Origin: Massilia phyllostachyos
GTDB taxonomy: Bacteria > Pseudomonadota > Gammaproteobacteria > Burkholderiales > Burkholderiaceae_D
Reading direction: 5' to 3'
Assembly: GCF_021044825.1 (NCBI RefSeq)
Contig: NZ_JAJNOC010000002.1
Span: 310,001 to 374,000, forward strand
DNA: 64,000 bases
The position numbers and the translations under genes are program-made. Below the pieces are notes generated by a model. It ran no database searches. It was not told the origin of the DNA and saw nothing but the letters and a program-made list of their open reading frames with translations. Below, in pieces: positions 46,517-55,550 of the stretch (its first letter is position 1; each line of letters begins with the position of its first letter).

Positions 46517-47952
46517 TGGAGGCGCCGGCTTCGGCCGCCGTGCTGCGCCAGATCGTGCGCCAGCAATGGCTGATCCTGCTGCGCGAACGGCGCCTGCGCA
46601 TCCTCGGCGTGCTGGTGCTGGCGATCACCGCGATCGCCCTGGTGGCCGCCGCCATCGACGCGCGCCGGGCGCAGCAGGCGCGTGCCCACGATGCCCATGT
46701 CGAGGCCGAGGTGTGGGAGGCGCAGGGCGCGGCCAACCCGCACGGCGCCGCGCACTTCGGGCGCTATGTGTACAAGCCGGTGCAGGCCTTGTCGGCGCTC
46801 GACCCGGGCTTGCAGGCGCACCTGGGCGGCACCCTCAAGCTCGAAGGCCACGTGCAGAACACCAGCCGCTTCAAGGGCACCGACGGCGGCGCGGCGCTGA
46901 GCCGCTTCGGCGGATTCAGCCCGGCGTTCGCGATGCAGGTGCTGGTGCCGCTCCTGATCGTGTTCGCCGCCTTCGGCGCCTTCTCGGGCGAACGTGCGCG
47001 CAACCTGATGTGGCAGGAGATCGGGGCCGGGGCCAGTCCCTGGCAGCTGCTGTGCGGACGCTTCCTCGCGTTCGCCGGCGCGTTGCTGGGGGTGCTGGTC
47101 CTGGCCGGCATGCTGGCCGCGCTGCTCGGCATGCCGGCGTGGAGCGCGCATTACTTCGGCGCGCTGGGACTGATGCTGTGCGCCTACGCCCTGTACTGGC
47201 TGGCCGTGCTCGGCATCGTGCTGGCCATCACGGCGCTGACGGCCAGCGCGCGCGCCGCGCTGCTCGCAGGACTGGGATTCTGGGTGCTCAGCGCGATGCT
47301 GGCCCCGATGCTCGCGCCGATGCTGGCGGAGCGCCGCTATCCGACGCCGACGGCGACCCAGTTCCATGCGCGTGTGGTGGACGAGATCATGAAGGGGCCG
47401 GACGGGCACAATCCGCGCGACGCGCGTTTCGCCGCATTCCAGGAAGCCACGCTCAAACAATACAAGGTGAGCCGGATCGAAGACCTGCCGATCAACTACA
47501 GCGGCCTGTTGTTCGAATACGGCGAGAAGACCACCGCCGACATCTACAACCGCCACTTCGACCGCCTGTACGCCGACTACGACGCCCAGGCCGCATACAG
47601 CCTGATGGCGAGCGTGGTCTCGCCCTTGATGGCGCTGCGGCCGCTGTCGTCGGCGCTGGCCCAGTCCGACCTGCCGGCGCACCGCCATTTCCTGGCCCAG
47701 GCGGAACGCTACCGCTACGAACTGGTGCAGACGCTGAACCGCGACATCAAGTTCAACCGCAAGCCGGAGATGCGCGAGTACGCCGCCGACGTCGCCGCGG
47801 TCACGCGCGGCGTGCGCTTCGAACCGCGGCCCTTGACGCTGGCCGAGGTCCTGCCGCGCACGGCCGCGCCGTTCGCCTGGCTGCTGGCCTGGCTGGCCGC
47901 GGCGCTGGCGCTGATGCGGTTTGCCGCCTGGCGGCTGGAGGGCAGGGCATGA
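46516..47952 (+). CDS. DUF3526-type ABC permease B1
   Basis: The 478-residue protein is paralogous to permease A1. It has a first helix at 27-46, then a loop NPHGAAHFGRYVYKPVQALSALDPG and LKLEGHVQNTSRF, helices 137-275, a second large loop containing RIEDLPINYSGLLFEYGEKT (compare RVEDLPVNYKGVIAMESERM in A1), and a final helix at 447-468. The shared extracytoplasmic residues point to a common binding task. The start overlaps the receptor stop; the stop overlaps permease B2. Confidence 0.86.
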   Translation: MEAPASAAVLRQIVRQQWLILLRERRLRILGVLVLAITAIALVAAAIDARRAQQARAHDAHVEAEVWEAQGAANPHGAAHFGRYVYKPVQALSALDPGLQAHLGGTLKLEGHVQNTSRFKGTDGGAALSRFGGFSPAFAMQVLVPLLIVFAAFGAFSGERARNLMWQEIGAGASPWQLLCGRFLAFAGALLGVLVLAGMLAALLGMPAWSAHYFGALGLMLCAYALYWLAVLGIVLAITALTASARAALLAGLGFWVLSAMLAPMLAPMLAERRYPTPTATQFHARVVDEIMKGPDGHNPRDARFAAFQEATLKQYKVSRIEDLPINYSGLLFEYGEKTTADIYNRHFDRLYADYDAQAAYSLMASVVSPLMALRPLSSALAQSDLPAHRHFLAQAERYRYELVQTLNRDIKFNRKPEMREYAADVAAVTRGVRFEPRPLTLAEVLPRTAAPFAWLLAWLAAALALMRFAAWRLEGRA

Positions 47953-49358
47953 ACGCCGCCACCATCATCTTCCGCACCGAGATGCTGCGCATGGCGCGCG
48001 GACGCTGGCTGCTGCCGCTGTGGTTCGCCTTCCTTGCGCTGTGCGGCTACGCGGCATCGGAGGGCGCCGCCTGGAGCAAGCAGAGAGACGCCGCCCTGGC
48101 CGCGATCCAGGACGAGGAACGCGAGGTGCACCGGATGCGCCGCGACCAGATCGTCAACGAGCTGACGCCCGAAAACAAGGCGCGCTACGGCGGCGCCATC
48201 TACGCCACCGCGATGTCCTTCCGCGCCACCTTGCCGCAGGGCGAGCTGCCGGGCCTGACCGCGGGCCAGGCCGAAGGGTACCCGATGGCGGCGAAGATCT
48301 TCCCTTTCGTGGCCAGCAATACCATCTTCGACGAGTACATGGCGGGGATGGAGAATCCCGCGGTGCTGGCGGCCGGACGCTTCGACCTGGCCTTCGTGCT
48401 GGTGTGGCTGTTGCCGCTGCTGGTCATGGCCGGCAGCTTCGAGCTGTGGTCGTACGAGCGCGAGCGCGGCATGGAGCCCTGGCTCCTGGCCCAGCCGGTG
48501 GCGCCGGCGCGCTACCTGCTGGCCAAGGCCGCGGCGCGCGCGCTGCTGCTGGTGGGTCCTGCGGTGCTGGCGCTGGTGGTGGCGCTCCGCTCTACCTCCG
48601 CGGCGGGGCCGGCGGCGCTGCTGCAGGCGGCCCTGCTGAGCGCCCTGTACGGCCTGTTCTGGCTCGGCTTCGCAGCCCTCGTCAATCTGTTCGCGCGCAA
48701 TGCGGCGCAAGCCGCGCTGGGCTGCGTTGCTGGATGGCTGGCCCTGGTGGTGCTGGCGCCGGCGCTGGCGCTCGGGGTGGCCGACCTGTACGCGCCGCCG
48801 TCCAGCCCCGCCGAGCGCACCAACGCCCTGCGCGCAATGGCGATGCAGGCGCGCGCCGAGGTGCGCCAGAGGGCGGACGCCGCCGCGCCCGAGCGCGTGC
48901 CAGCGCCCAACATCCCCGACAGCCTGCGCAAGCGGGCGGTGGAAGTCGAGCGCGGCGAACAGCTGATCCAGGCCGCCGTGCGGCCCTACCGCGCCCAGGA
49001 CCAACGCCGGCTGCGCTGGATGGAGCGGCTGCGGGCCGTCTCCCCGGCGATCGCCTTCCAGGACGCGCTGGAGCGCCTGGCAGGGGCCGATGCCGGCCGC
49101 GCGCTGCGCTTCCAGGAGCAGGCGCATGACTTCCTGCTCGGCGTGCGCCGGCTGACGCAGCGCTACCTGGCACACGACCGGCTGCTCACCGCCGCCGACT
49201 ACGACCACGGCATGCCGCGCTTCGTCTACCGCGAAGCGCCGCCGGGTGCGCGGCTCGGCGCGCTGGCCGTCGACGCCGGCGTGATGGCGCTGTTCCTGCT
49301 GGCGCTGGCGGCAGTGGGCGTGCGACGCCTGCGCCGCCAGGCCTTCCACATCGATTGA
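47949..49358 (+). CDS. DUF3526-type ABC permease B2
   Basis: This 469-residue membrane protein pairs with B1. It has an N-terminal helix (20-38), an extracytoplasmic segment with NTIFDEYMAGMENP, AAGRFDLAFVLVWLLPLLVMAGSFELWSYERERG (compare A2), four to five further helices, a long loop rich in Arg/Ala (about 290-420), and a final helix near 440-458. It is followed after 8 bases by the module ATPase. Confidence 0.86.
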   Translation: MNAATIIFRTEMLRMARGRWLLPLWFAFLALCGYAASEGAAWSKQRDAALAAIQDEEREVHRMRRDQIVNELTPENKARYGGAIYATAMSFRATLPQGELPGLTAGQAEGYPMAAKIFPFVASNTIFDEYMAGMENPAVLAAGRFDLAFVLVWLLPLLVMAGSFELWSYERERGMEPWLLAQPVAPARYLLAKAAARALLLVGPAVLALVVALRSTSAAGPAALLQAALLSALYGLFWLGFAALVNLFARNAAQAALGCVAGWLALVVLAPALALGVADLYAPPSSPAERTNALRAMAMQARAEVRQRADAAAPERVPAPNIPDSLRKRAVEVERGEQLIQAAVRPYRAQDQRRLRWMERLRAVSPAIAFQDALERLAGADAGRALRFQEQAHDFLLGVRRLTQRYLAHDRLLTAADYDHGMPRFVYREAPPGARLGALAVDAGVMALFLLALAAVGVRRLRRQAFHID

Positions 49359-49366
49359 GGCATCCC

Positions 49367-50083
49367 ATGCTACGAACCCAAGCACTGAGCAAGACCTTCG
49401 GCGCCCATCGCGCCCTCGACAGCCTCGACCTCGACATCGCGCCGGGCGAAATCTTCTGCATGCTGGGCGCGAACGGCGCCGGCAAGACCACCACCATCAA
49501 GCTGCTGCTGGGCTTCCTGAAGCCGACCTCGGGCCAGGCCCTGGTCGACGGGATCGACGTGCAGGCTGATCCGGCGGCGGCGCGCCGGCGCCTGCTCTAC
49601 CTGCCCGAGCAGGTGGCGCTGTACGGAGAGCTGAGCGGACTCGAAAACCTGCGCTACTTCGCCGGCCTGGCCGGGGTGCCCGACTGTACGCCGCAGCGCC
49701 TGCGCGGCTGGCTGGAGGCGGCCGGGGTGCCGCCGGCGGCGGTCGACCGCCGCGCCGGCGGCTATTCAAAGGGGATGCGCCAGAAAGTGGCGATCGCATT
49801 GGCGATCGCGCGCTCGGCGCGCGGCCTGCTGCTGGATGAGCCGACTTCCGGGCTCGATCCGGCGGCCAGCGCCGAGTTCCATCGCCTGCTGCTGGGACAG
49901 CGCGACGCCGGGGCCGCGGTCCTGATGGCCACCCACGACCTGTTCCGGGCGCGCGAAGTGGCAAGCACCATCGGCATCATGCGCGACGGGCGCCTGCTGC
50001 GCAGCTTCAAGGCGCAGGAGCTGAGCGCGCGCGAACTGGAGCAGCTGTACCTGGACGAGATGTCGGCCGTGGCCGGCGTCTAG
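49367..50083 (+). CDS. ABC transporter ATPase of DUF3526 module B
   Basis: The product is 238 residues from ATG 49367, with TTGAGG in front; an ATG at 49355 lies inside permease B2. Walker A is GANGAGKTTT, signature YSKGMRQKVAIALAIAR, Walker B LLLDEPTSGLDP and H-loop ATHDLFRAREV. It is paralogous to the ATPase at 36533, but here the gene is last in its module rather than first. Confidence 0.91.
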   Translation: MLRTQALSKTFGAHRALDSLDLDIAPGEIFCMLGANGAGKTTTIKLLLGFLKPTSGQALVDGIDVQADPAAARRRLLYLPEQVALYGELSGLENLRYFAGLAGVPDCTPQRLRGWLEAAGVPPAAVDRRAGGYSKGMRQKVAIALAIARSARGLLLDEPTSGLDPAASAEFHRLLLGQRDAGAAVLMATHDLFRAREVASTIGIMRDGRLLRSFKAQELSARELEQLYLDEMSAVAGV

Positions 50084-50108
50084 CCGGCCGCTTCGGGCAG
50101 GGGCGCGC

Positions 50109-50456
50109 GTGCTGAAGCGTACGCCGGTGACGGTCCTGGCCGGGCCGCTTGGCAGCGGCAAGACGACGCTGCTCAACGGATTGCTCAAAGAACGCCTGTT
50201 CGCAGGCACCATCGTGGTGCTGAGCGAACGCGGCGCCGTGAATCCTGCGCATGTGCCGGTGGCGCACGCTGGAGCGGGACGCCTACCGGCAACAGGCGGA
50301 TCCAGTTTCCTCCGCATGATCGTCGACCCGCCGTACAGAAACGTCTCCACCAGCGGCGAGATGCGGGCAACGCGCGAATTCGCCGAAGGACCGCGCCTGG
50401 ACACCGTGCACCTGAGCCTGCGCGGGCGCGACCGCCAGCGCCGCTACGACGGTTAG
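50109..50456 (+). pseudogene. COG0523/CobW-type GTPase remnant
   Basis: The first 45 residues (PVTVLAGPLGSGKTTLLNGLLKE, then TIVVLSERGAVN) match the N-terminus of COG0523 metallochaperone GTPases (CobW/ZigA/YeiR), with a P-loop GPLGSGKTTLL. After residue 55 the likeness is lost, and the frame stops at 115 residues against about 320-400 for the family. The CXCC metal motif is absent. Many COG0523 genes serve zinc homeostasis and sit in metal-starvation regulons, so a decayed copy here fits the island. Confidence 0.55.
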
Positions 50457-50796
50457 CAGGTGCTCGACCTGGGCCCGACCACGATCGGCGCATCCTACGA
50501 CGCGCCTGCGCCTGCCTTCGTCTCCGGCGGGCGGACACGCGACCGCACGCGCCGGAGGTCTGCGCGTGGCCGGGATCGCGGCCAGGGTTGTCTCAGCTGG
50601 TCGGCAGCCCGATTCGCTCGACGGCCAGGAAGCAGGGAGTATGATTCCACCGGAGCTTCGCCGGGGGCTCTACCGGTGGCGCCCAGGCGCTTGATTCGAA
50701 GGCTTGCGCGACGTTGCGGGTCCCCAGCCTCGGCGCTTCAATCGTGCGCTCGCCACACACCCGTACACTGTGCTCGACAATTCCTTGGAGAGCCGC
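50457..50796. other. Non-coding stretch after the GTPase remnant
   Basis: About 340 bases with no ORF that has a ribosome site, signal or family motif. It probably includes eroded remains of the COG0523-like gene, but no frame gives a convincing continuation. Confidence 0.4.
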
Positions 50797-51279
50797 ATGT
50801 ACCCCGAACTGCTTCGCCTGCTGACCTGCAACGACCTCGAGCCCGAGGAACCGGAAGAACTGACCCGGCAGATCCTGGCCGCGCCCGACGATCCCGAATA
50901 CGCGTGGGCGCAGGGCGACGCATCCATCGCCATGGCCTGCGAACTGCAGGACATCATGGGCGAGTTCGCGGCCACCAGCGACAAGATCGACGAGGCGCAC
51001 GAACAGATCCAGGACATGTTCGACGACGACTTTCCGGGCTTCCCGCACGAGATGTTCGACCACGCCCACCGCATCGACGGCAACGTGTATTTCAAGTGGC
51101 TGAACGGCGAGCTGGCCGAGCGCGCCGTCGAGGAAGGCGGCTATGAGGCCGTCATGTTCGACACCGGCGCCGACGACCGCTTCACCATCTTCGTCGTCTA
51201 TCGCAAGGACGTGGCCCGCATCCTGGAGCTCGCACGCGCGCTCGGCCTGCGGATGTCGTCCACCACGGCCGAAGCGTAA
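50797..51279 (+). CDS. Acidic cytoplasmic protein of unknown function
   Basis: The product is 160 residues from ATG 50797, with GGAG 6 bases upstream; an in-frame ATG at 50704 lacks a site. The sequence is markedly acidic (NDLEPEEPEELTRQIL, MFDDDFPGFPHEMFDHAHRID) and has an alpha/beta C-terminal half (YEAVMFDTGADDRFTIFVVYRKDVARILELARALGLRM). No signal peptide or membrane segment. I do not recognise the family. The clean start and coherent hydrophobic pattern support a real gene. It stands alone between the metal island and the ClC gene. Confidence 0.68.
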   Translation: MYPELLRLLTCNDLEPEEPEELTRQILAAPDDPEYAWAQGDASIAMACELQDIMGEFAATSDKIDEAHEQIQDMFDDDFPGFPHEMFDHAHRIDGNVYFKWLNGELAERAVEEGGYEAVMFDTGADDRFTIFVVYRKDVARILELARALGLRMSSTTAEA

Positions 51280-51501
51280 CCTTCGTTCGCCTGGACCAGA
51301 GCGTGGCACTCTTGCCCTCGGACGCGCCCTTGCGATCGAGGGTCACTGTGGTCAGGTGCGGGCCGCGCGCACCTGCTCGGGCGGATCACGCACAGGCCCG
51401 ACGTATTGCGCGGGCATGGTGCACACCTTCTGATGAAGCGGTGACGATGGTCCGGAACATGGCTTTGCCGGTAAGGAAAAGTACATTCCTGCAAATGCAT
51501 A

Positions 51502-51507
51502 TATAAT
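51502..51507 (+). promoter_or_regulatory. Consensus -10 element before the ClC channel gene
   Basis: A perfect TATAAT 27 bases before the ClC ATG. No good -35 hexamer is found at 16-18 bp, so the promoter may be activator-dependent. The stretch 51280-51501 has nothing else that can be supported. Confidence 0.4.
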
Positions 51508-51534
51508 CGGCGCTTGCAGCAACGACCGCGCACC

Positions 51535-52863
51535 ATGCCTCCCGATCCTTCTTCCCACGACGTCCGTTCCGCCTTCCACCGCGAGTTCGTCTCGCCCGAG
51601 CTGTGGCGGACCCGCATCGTCGTGGTCAGCACCGCCGCGCTGGCCGGCCTGGTCGTGGTCGGCTTCACCTGGCTGGCCGAAAGCGCGTTCGGACTGTTCG
51701 AGCGCATTACCGGCCTGGCGTGGTGGCTGCCGCTGCTGTGGACCCCGCTGTGCTGCGGCGGCATCGTCTGGATCACCCGCCGCTACGCGCGCGGGGCGGG
51801 CGGTTCCGGCATCCCGCAGGTGATGGCGGCGCTCGACCCTATGCTGTCGGGCGGACGCCGGCCCCGGCTCGTGTCCCTGCGACTGAGCCTGGCGAAGATC
51901 GGGCTGACCTCGGCCGGGCTGCTGGGCGGCCTCTCGCTCGGCCGCGAAGGGCCGTCGGTGCAGATCGCGGCGGGCGTGATGCTCACCGCGCGCCGCTGGC
52001 TGCCGAAGGGCAGCGGCGTCAGCGCCCATTCGCTGCTGGTGGCCGGCGGCGCGGCCGGCATCGCGGCGGCCTTCAATACGCCGCTGGCGGGCATCATGTT
52101 CGCCATCGAGGAGCTGTCGCGCACGCCCGAGCAGCGCAACAGCGGCCTGATCGTCGCGGGCATCGTGCTGGCCGGCCTGATCGCGGTCTCGGTATACGGC
52201 AACGGCACCCATTTCGGCGTGATCCATCCGGGGCCGATCGGCCTGGCCCTGCTCGGCCCCGGCCTGCTGGTGGCGCTCGCGAGCGGCTGCGCGGGCGGCC
52301 TGTTCGCGCGCCTGCTGCTCACCTCCCTGCGCGGCGTTTCCCCGGATTGGCCGAGCCGGATGCGCGCCCGCTATCCGGTGCGCTTCGCGGTCGGATGCGG
52401 CCTGGCTGTGGCGGCGCTCGGGGCGCTCAGCGGCGGCGCCACCTACGGCAGCGGCAACGAGACCACGCGCGGCCTGCTGGAAAACGAGGCCGCGATTCCG
52501 GGCGCCTTCGTGCTGTTCAAGTTCGCCGCGACCTGGCTGACCGCCTGGTCCGGCGTGCCGGCCGGGATCTTCGCGCCCTCGCTGTCGATCGGCGCCGGTC
52601 TCGGCCACGACATCGCACTGCTCACCGGCTATCCGCACGGTCCCGCGCTGATCGCGCTGGGCATGGTGGGATTCCTCGCCGCCGCGACCCAGGCGCCGCT
52701 GACCGCCTTCATCATCGTGATGGAGATGGTGGATGGGCACAGCATGGTCCTGAGCCTGATGGCCTGCGCGGTGGTCGCCAGCACCGTCTCGCGCGTGCTC
52801 AGTCCACCGTTGTACGGCGCGCTGGCGGCGATCCAGCTGCCGCCGCGGCCGCCGCGTCCTTGA
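51535..52863 (+). CDS. ClC-type chloride channel/transporter
   Basis: The 442-residue membrane protein has the three ClC anion-site motifs: GSGIPQ (about 92-97), GREGPSVQ (about 136-143) and GIFAPSLSIG (about 342-351), with about 10 further hydrophobic helices. No CBS domains are at the C-terminus. The position after GREGP that carries the external gating Glu in H+/Cl- exchangers is present (E in GREGP), which favours an antiporter. It converges on the molybdenum hydroxylase genes with 4 bases between stops. A TTG at 51514 could extend it by 7 residues. Confidence 0.92.
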   Translation: MPPDPSSHDVRSAFHREFVSPELWRTRIVVVSTAALAGLVVVGFTWLAESAFGLFERITGLAWWLPLLWTPLCCGGIVWITRRYARGAGGSGIPQVMAALDPMLSGGRRPRLVSLRLSLAKIGLTSAGLLGGLSLGREGPSVQIAAGVMLTARRWLPKGSGVSAHSLLVAGGAAGIAAAFNTPLAGIMFAIEELSRTPEQRNSGLIVAGIVLAGLIAVSVYGNGTHFGVIHPGPIGLALLGPGLLVALASGCAGGLFARLLLTSLRGVSPDWPSRMRARYPVRFAVGCGLAVAALGALSGGATYGSGNETTRGLLENEAAIPGAFVLFKFAATWLTAWSGVPAGIFAPSLSIGAGLGHDIALLTGYPHGPALIALGMVGFLAAATQAPLTAFIIVMEMVDGHSMVLSLMACAVVASTVSRVLSPPLYGALAAIQLPPRPPRP

Positions 52864-52867
52864 ATCT

Positions 52868-55087
52868 TCAGCCGAGCAGGGGCAGGGCGTGCCGGCGCAC
52901 TCCGGTCGCCTGCGCCAGCGCATTCACCAGCGCCGCCGCCATCGGCCCCTGCGCCGCTTCCGCCACTCCGAGGAAGGGCGCGCCAGGCTGGTCGATCAAG
53001 TCGACCTCGATCCGTTCCGGCACGCTTGAAAAGCGCAGGATCGGGTAGCTGCTCCAGTCGATGCTGGTGACGCCGTCCACCCCGAAGCGCAGCTGCTCCC
53101 GTAGGGTCCAGCTGGCCGACTGGATGATCGCGCCTTCGAGCTGGTTGCGGGCGCCGTCCGGGTTCACCACCTGGCCGCAGTCGGCGGCGCAGGCCACGCG
53201 CAGGATGCGCATGCTCCTGCGGTCGGGGTCGTACGCGATCTCGACCGCGATCGCGACAAAGGCCATCAGGTTCTTGTACTGGCCGAAGCCGAAGCCGCGT
53301 CCGTGGTGGCGCGCGGGCGTGGCCTGCGGGCGCCAGCCGAACATCGCGGCGGCGCGCGCGATCACGGCGCGGGCGCGCGGCTGATTTTCCAGGTGGTCCA
53401 GGCGGAAGCGCACTGGGTCGGCGCCGGCCAGGGCCGCCAGCTGGTCCACGGTGCTGTCGATCGTCGCGATGTTCAGGTGCGCGCCGAGCGAGCGCATGGC
53501 CGAGGTGCGCAGCGGCGTCACCGGCAGGAAGTGGTTGACCACGCGCGCGTTCGGGATCTCGTACAGCGGCAGCGCGTTGCGGTCGCCGCCGCCTTCCGGC
53601 TGCGGCATCGGCAGCGAGGGCGTGGGCCGGATCGGCCGGGCGAGCAGCCAGGCGGGGACCAGCTTGCCGGCATTGCCGGGACGTTCGTTGTGCGAGCCGC
53701 TCCACAGCGCATAGTCCCACTGGTCGATGCGGCCGCGCGCATCCAACGAGGCGCGCACCGTGGTCACCATCGCCGGCGCGAACGGCTCCCACAGGTTTTC
53801 CTGGTCGCGCATCAGCTGTACCCGCACCGGCTTGCCCGGCACGGCGCAGGCCAGCAGGGCGGCGTCGGCGGCGACGTCGTCGGCGCCGTTCTGGCCGTAG
53901 CAGCCGGAACCCTCGGTGTGGATGCAGCGCACCTTTTCAAGCGGCATGCCGCTGAGTTCCGCCAGTGCCGCGCGCAGCGGATACACGCCCTGGGTGTGGG
54001 TCCAGACCGTCAGCACGCCATCCTCGAGCTGGGCCACCGCGCACGACGGGCCGATCGACCCGTGCAGCACGTACTGCTTGGTAAAGCGCTGTTCGACGAC
54101 GGGCCCGCGCGGCCGCCCGATCCGGCCGCGTTCGAGGACCACGATGTCCTGCGCGGGCAGGCCCTCCAGGGTCGCGTGGATCGTCTCCGGCGTCGGCAGT
54201 GGCGCGCCGCCTTCCCAGCGCGCATTGAGAGCGAGCGCATTCATGGCGGTGATGGCGCGCCGTTCGTCGTCCGCCAGCACCGCGAGATAGCTGCCGTCGC
54301 GGTGCACCTTGCGCACGCCGGGCAGTGCGGCGACCGACGCCAGGTCGGCGTGGACCAGGCGCGCGCCCGGACGCGGCGGGCGCACCACGCGCGCATGCAG
54401 CATGCCGGACAGGCGCATGTCCTGCACATAGGCCGCGCCGCCCGTCACCTTGGCCGGGATGTCGAGGCGCGCGACCGGCTTGCCGATCAGGCGATAGCGC
54501 GCCGGATCGCGCAGCGGCGACGCGGTCTTCGCCATGCGGTGCAGGCCGGCGCGATCGAGTCCACGCAGCGCCTCGCCGTAATGCATGCTGCGGCCATCGG
54601 CGGCCACGACGCGGCCCCGGCGCAGGGCAACTTGCGCGTCGTCCAGCTTCCACTGGCGCGCGGCGCCGTGGCGCAGCAGCGCCGCCACCTGGGCCGACGC
54701 GTGCAGCAGCGCCGTGCCGCTGTCGGCGATGGTGTGGCTGCCCGCGGTAAAACCTTCGTTCGGCGCGAGGCCGGTATCGCCGCCAACGAAGCGGATTTCG
54801 CCGGGCGCCAGTTCGAGCTGTTCGAGCGCGATCTGGACCAGGGCGGTGCGCACGCCGGTGCCGAGTTCCACCTTGCCGCTGCAGACGGTCACCCGGCCGT
54901 CCGGGGCCACGCGGATCCAGGCGTCGAGGAAGGGCGTGCGCTGCAGGCTGCCCGCCAGGCGCGGATCGGCGACCGGCGGCACGCCCATGGCGTTGAACTC
55001 GGCGCGCGCGGCCGGCAGCAGCGAGAAGCCCAGCACCAGCGCGCCGCCCTTCAAGACGGCGCGGCGTCCATCGTTCAGGCGGCTCAT
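52868..55087 (-). CDS. Molybdopterin-binding subunit of a periplasmic xanthine dehydrogenase-family enzyme
   Basis: The product is 739 residues from ATG 55087, with a twin-arginine-like signal (GRRAVLKGGALVLGFSLLPAARA). It has the aldehyde oxidase/xanthine dehydrogenase molybdenum fold in the arrangement of isoquinoline 1-oxidoreductase beta subunits: KVELGTGVRTALVQIALEQLEL, AKVTGGAAYVQDMRLSGMLHARVVRPP, EGSGCYGQNGADDVAADAALLA, and the C-terminal GVAEAAQGPMAAALVNAL carrying the catalytic Glu. It hydroxylates an aldehyde or N-heterocycle using water, passing electrons through the 2Fe-2S subunit to the cytochrome. The substrate cannot be read from sequence. Third gene of the cyt-FeS-Mo operon. 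Confidence 0.88.
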   Translation of the reverse strand: MSRLNDGRRAVLKGGALVLGFSLLPAARAEFNAMGVPPVADPRLAGSLQRTPFLDAWIRVAPDGRVTVCSGKVELGTGVRTALVQIALEQLELAPGEIRFVGGDTGLAPNEGFTAGSHTIADSGTALLHASAQVAALLRHGAARQWKLDDAQVALRRGRVVAADGRSMHYGEALRGLDRAGLHRMAKTASPLRDPARYRLIGKPVARLDIPAKVTGGAAYVQDMRLSGMLHARVVRPPRPGARLVHADLASVAALPGVRKVHRDGSYLAVLADDERRAITAMNALALNARWEGGAPLPTPETIHATLEGLPAQDIVVLERGRIGRPRGPVVEQRFTKQYVLHGSIGPSCAVAQLEDGVLTVWTHTQGVYPLRAALAELSGMPLEKVRCIHTEGSGCYGQNGADDVAADAALLACAVPGKPVRVQLMRDQENLWEPFAPAMVTTVRASLDARGRIDQWDYALWSGSHNERPGNAGKLVPAWLLARPIRPTPSLPMPQPEGGGDRNALPLYEIPNARVVNHFLPVTPLRTSAMRSLGAHLNIATIDSTVDQLAALAGADPVRFRLDHLENQPRARAVIARAAAMFGWRPQATPARHHGRGFGFGQYKNLMAFVAIAVEIAYDPDRRSMRILRVACAADCGQVVNPDGARNQLEGAIIQSASWTLREQLRFGVDGVTSIDWSSYPILRFSSVPERIEVDLIDQPGAPFLGVAEAAQGPMAAALVNALAQATGVRRHALPLLG

Positions 55088-55548
55088 GCGGCGCCCCCAG
55101 TGGCGGCGTCGCGCACGGCGGCGAGGATGCGGTGGTGGGTGCCGCAGCGGCACAGGTTGGGCTCCAGGTGGGCCAGGATCTGCGCGTCGGTCGGATGCGG
55201 GATGCGATCGAGCAGCGACTGGGCGCGCATGATCATGCCGGCGATGCAGTAGCCGCACTGCGCCGCCTGGTGCTCCATGAAAGCCGCCTGCAGCCGGCCC
55301 GGCTTGGCGGCGGTGCCGAGTCCCTCCACGGTGCGCACCGCGCGTCCTTCCAGCGCGCCCAGCGGCGTCAGGCAGGAAAACGCAGGCTTGCCGTCGACGA
55401 TCACGGTGCAGGCGCCGCACTGGCCCAGGCCGCAGCCGTACTTGGCGCCGTTCAGGCGCAGTTCGTTGCGCAGCACGTAGAGCAGGGGCGTGGCGGGATC
55501 GCTCGCAAGGGCGTGCGGGCGGCCGTTGATGGTGACGCGGGTCGTCAT
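55084..55548 (-). CDS. 2Fe-2S subunit of the molybdenum hydroxylase
   Basis: The product is 154 residues from ATG 55548. It has the plant-type 2Fe-2S site CGLGQCGACTVIVDGKPAFSC (C-x4-C-x2-C...C) and the second cluster CGYCIAGMIM...CRCGTHHRI, typical of small subunits of xanthine dehydrogenase-family enzymes. It carries electrons from the molybdopterin centre to the cytochrome. No signal peptide, so it is probably exported bound to the Tat substrate. Overlaps the molybdenum subunit gene (ATGA). Confidence 0.93.
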   Translation of the reverse strand: MTTRVTINGRPHALASDPATPLLYVLRNELRLNGAKYGCGLGQCGACTVIVDGKPAFSCLTPLGALEGRAVRTVEGLGTAAKPGRLQAAFMEHQAAQCGYCIAGMIMRAQSLLDRIPHPTDAQILAHLEPNLCRCGTHHRILAAVRDAATGGAA

Positions 55549-55550
55549 GG

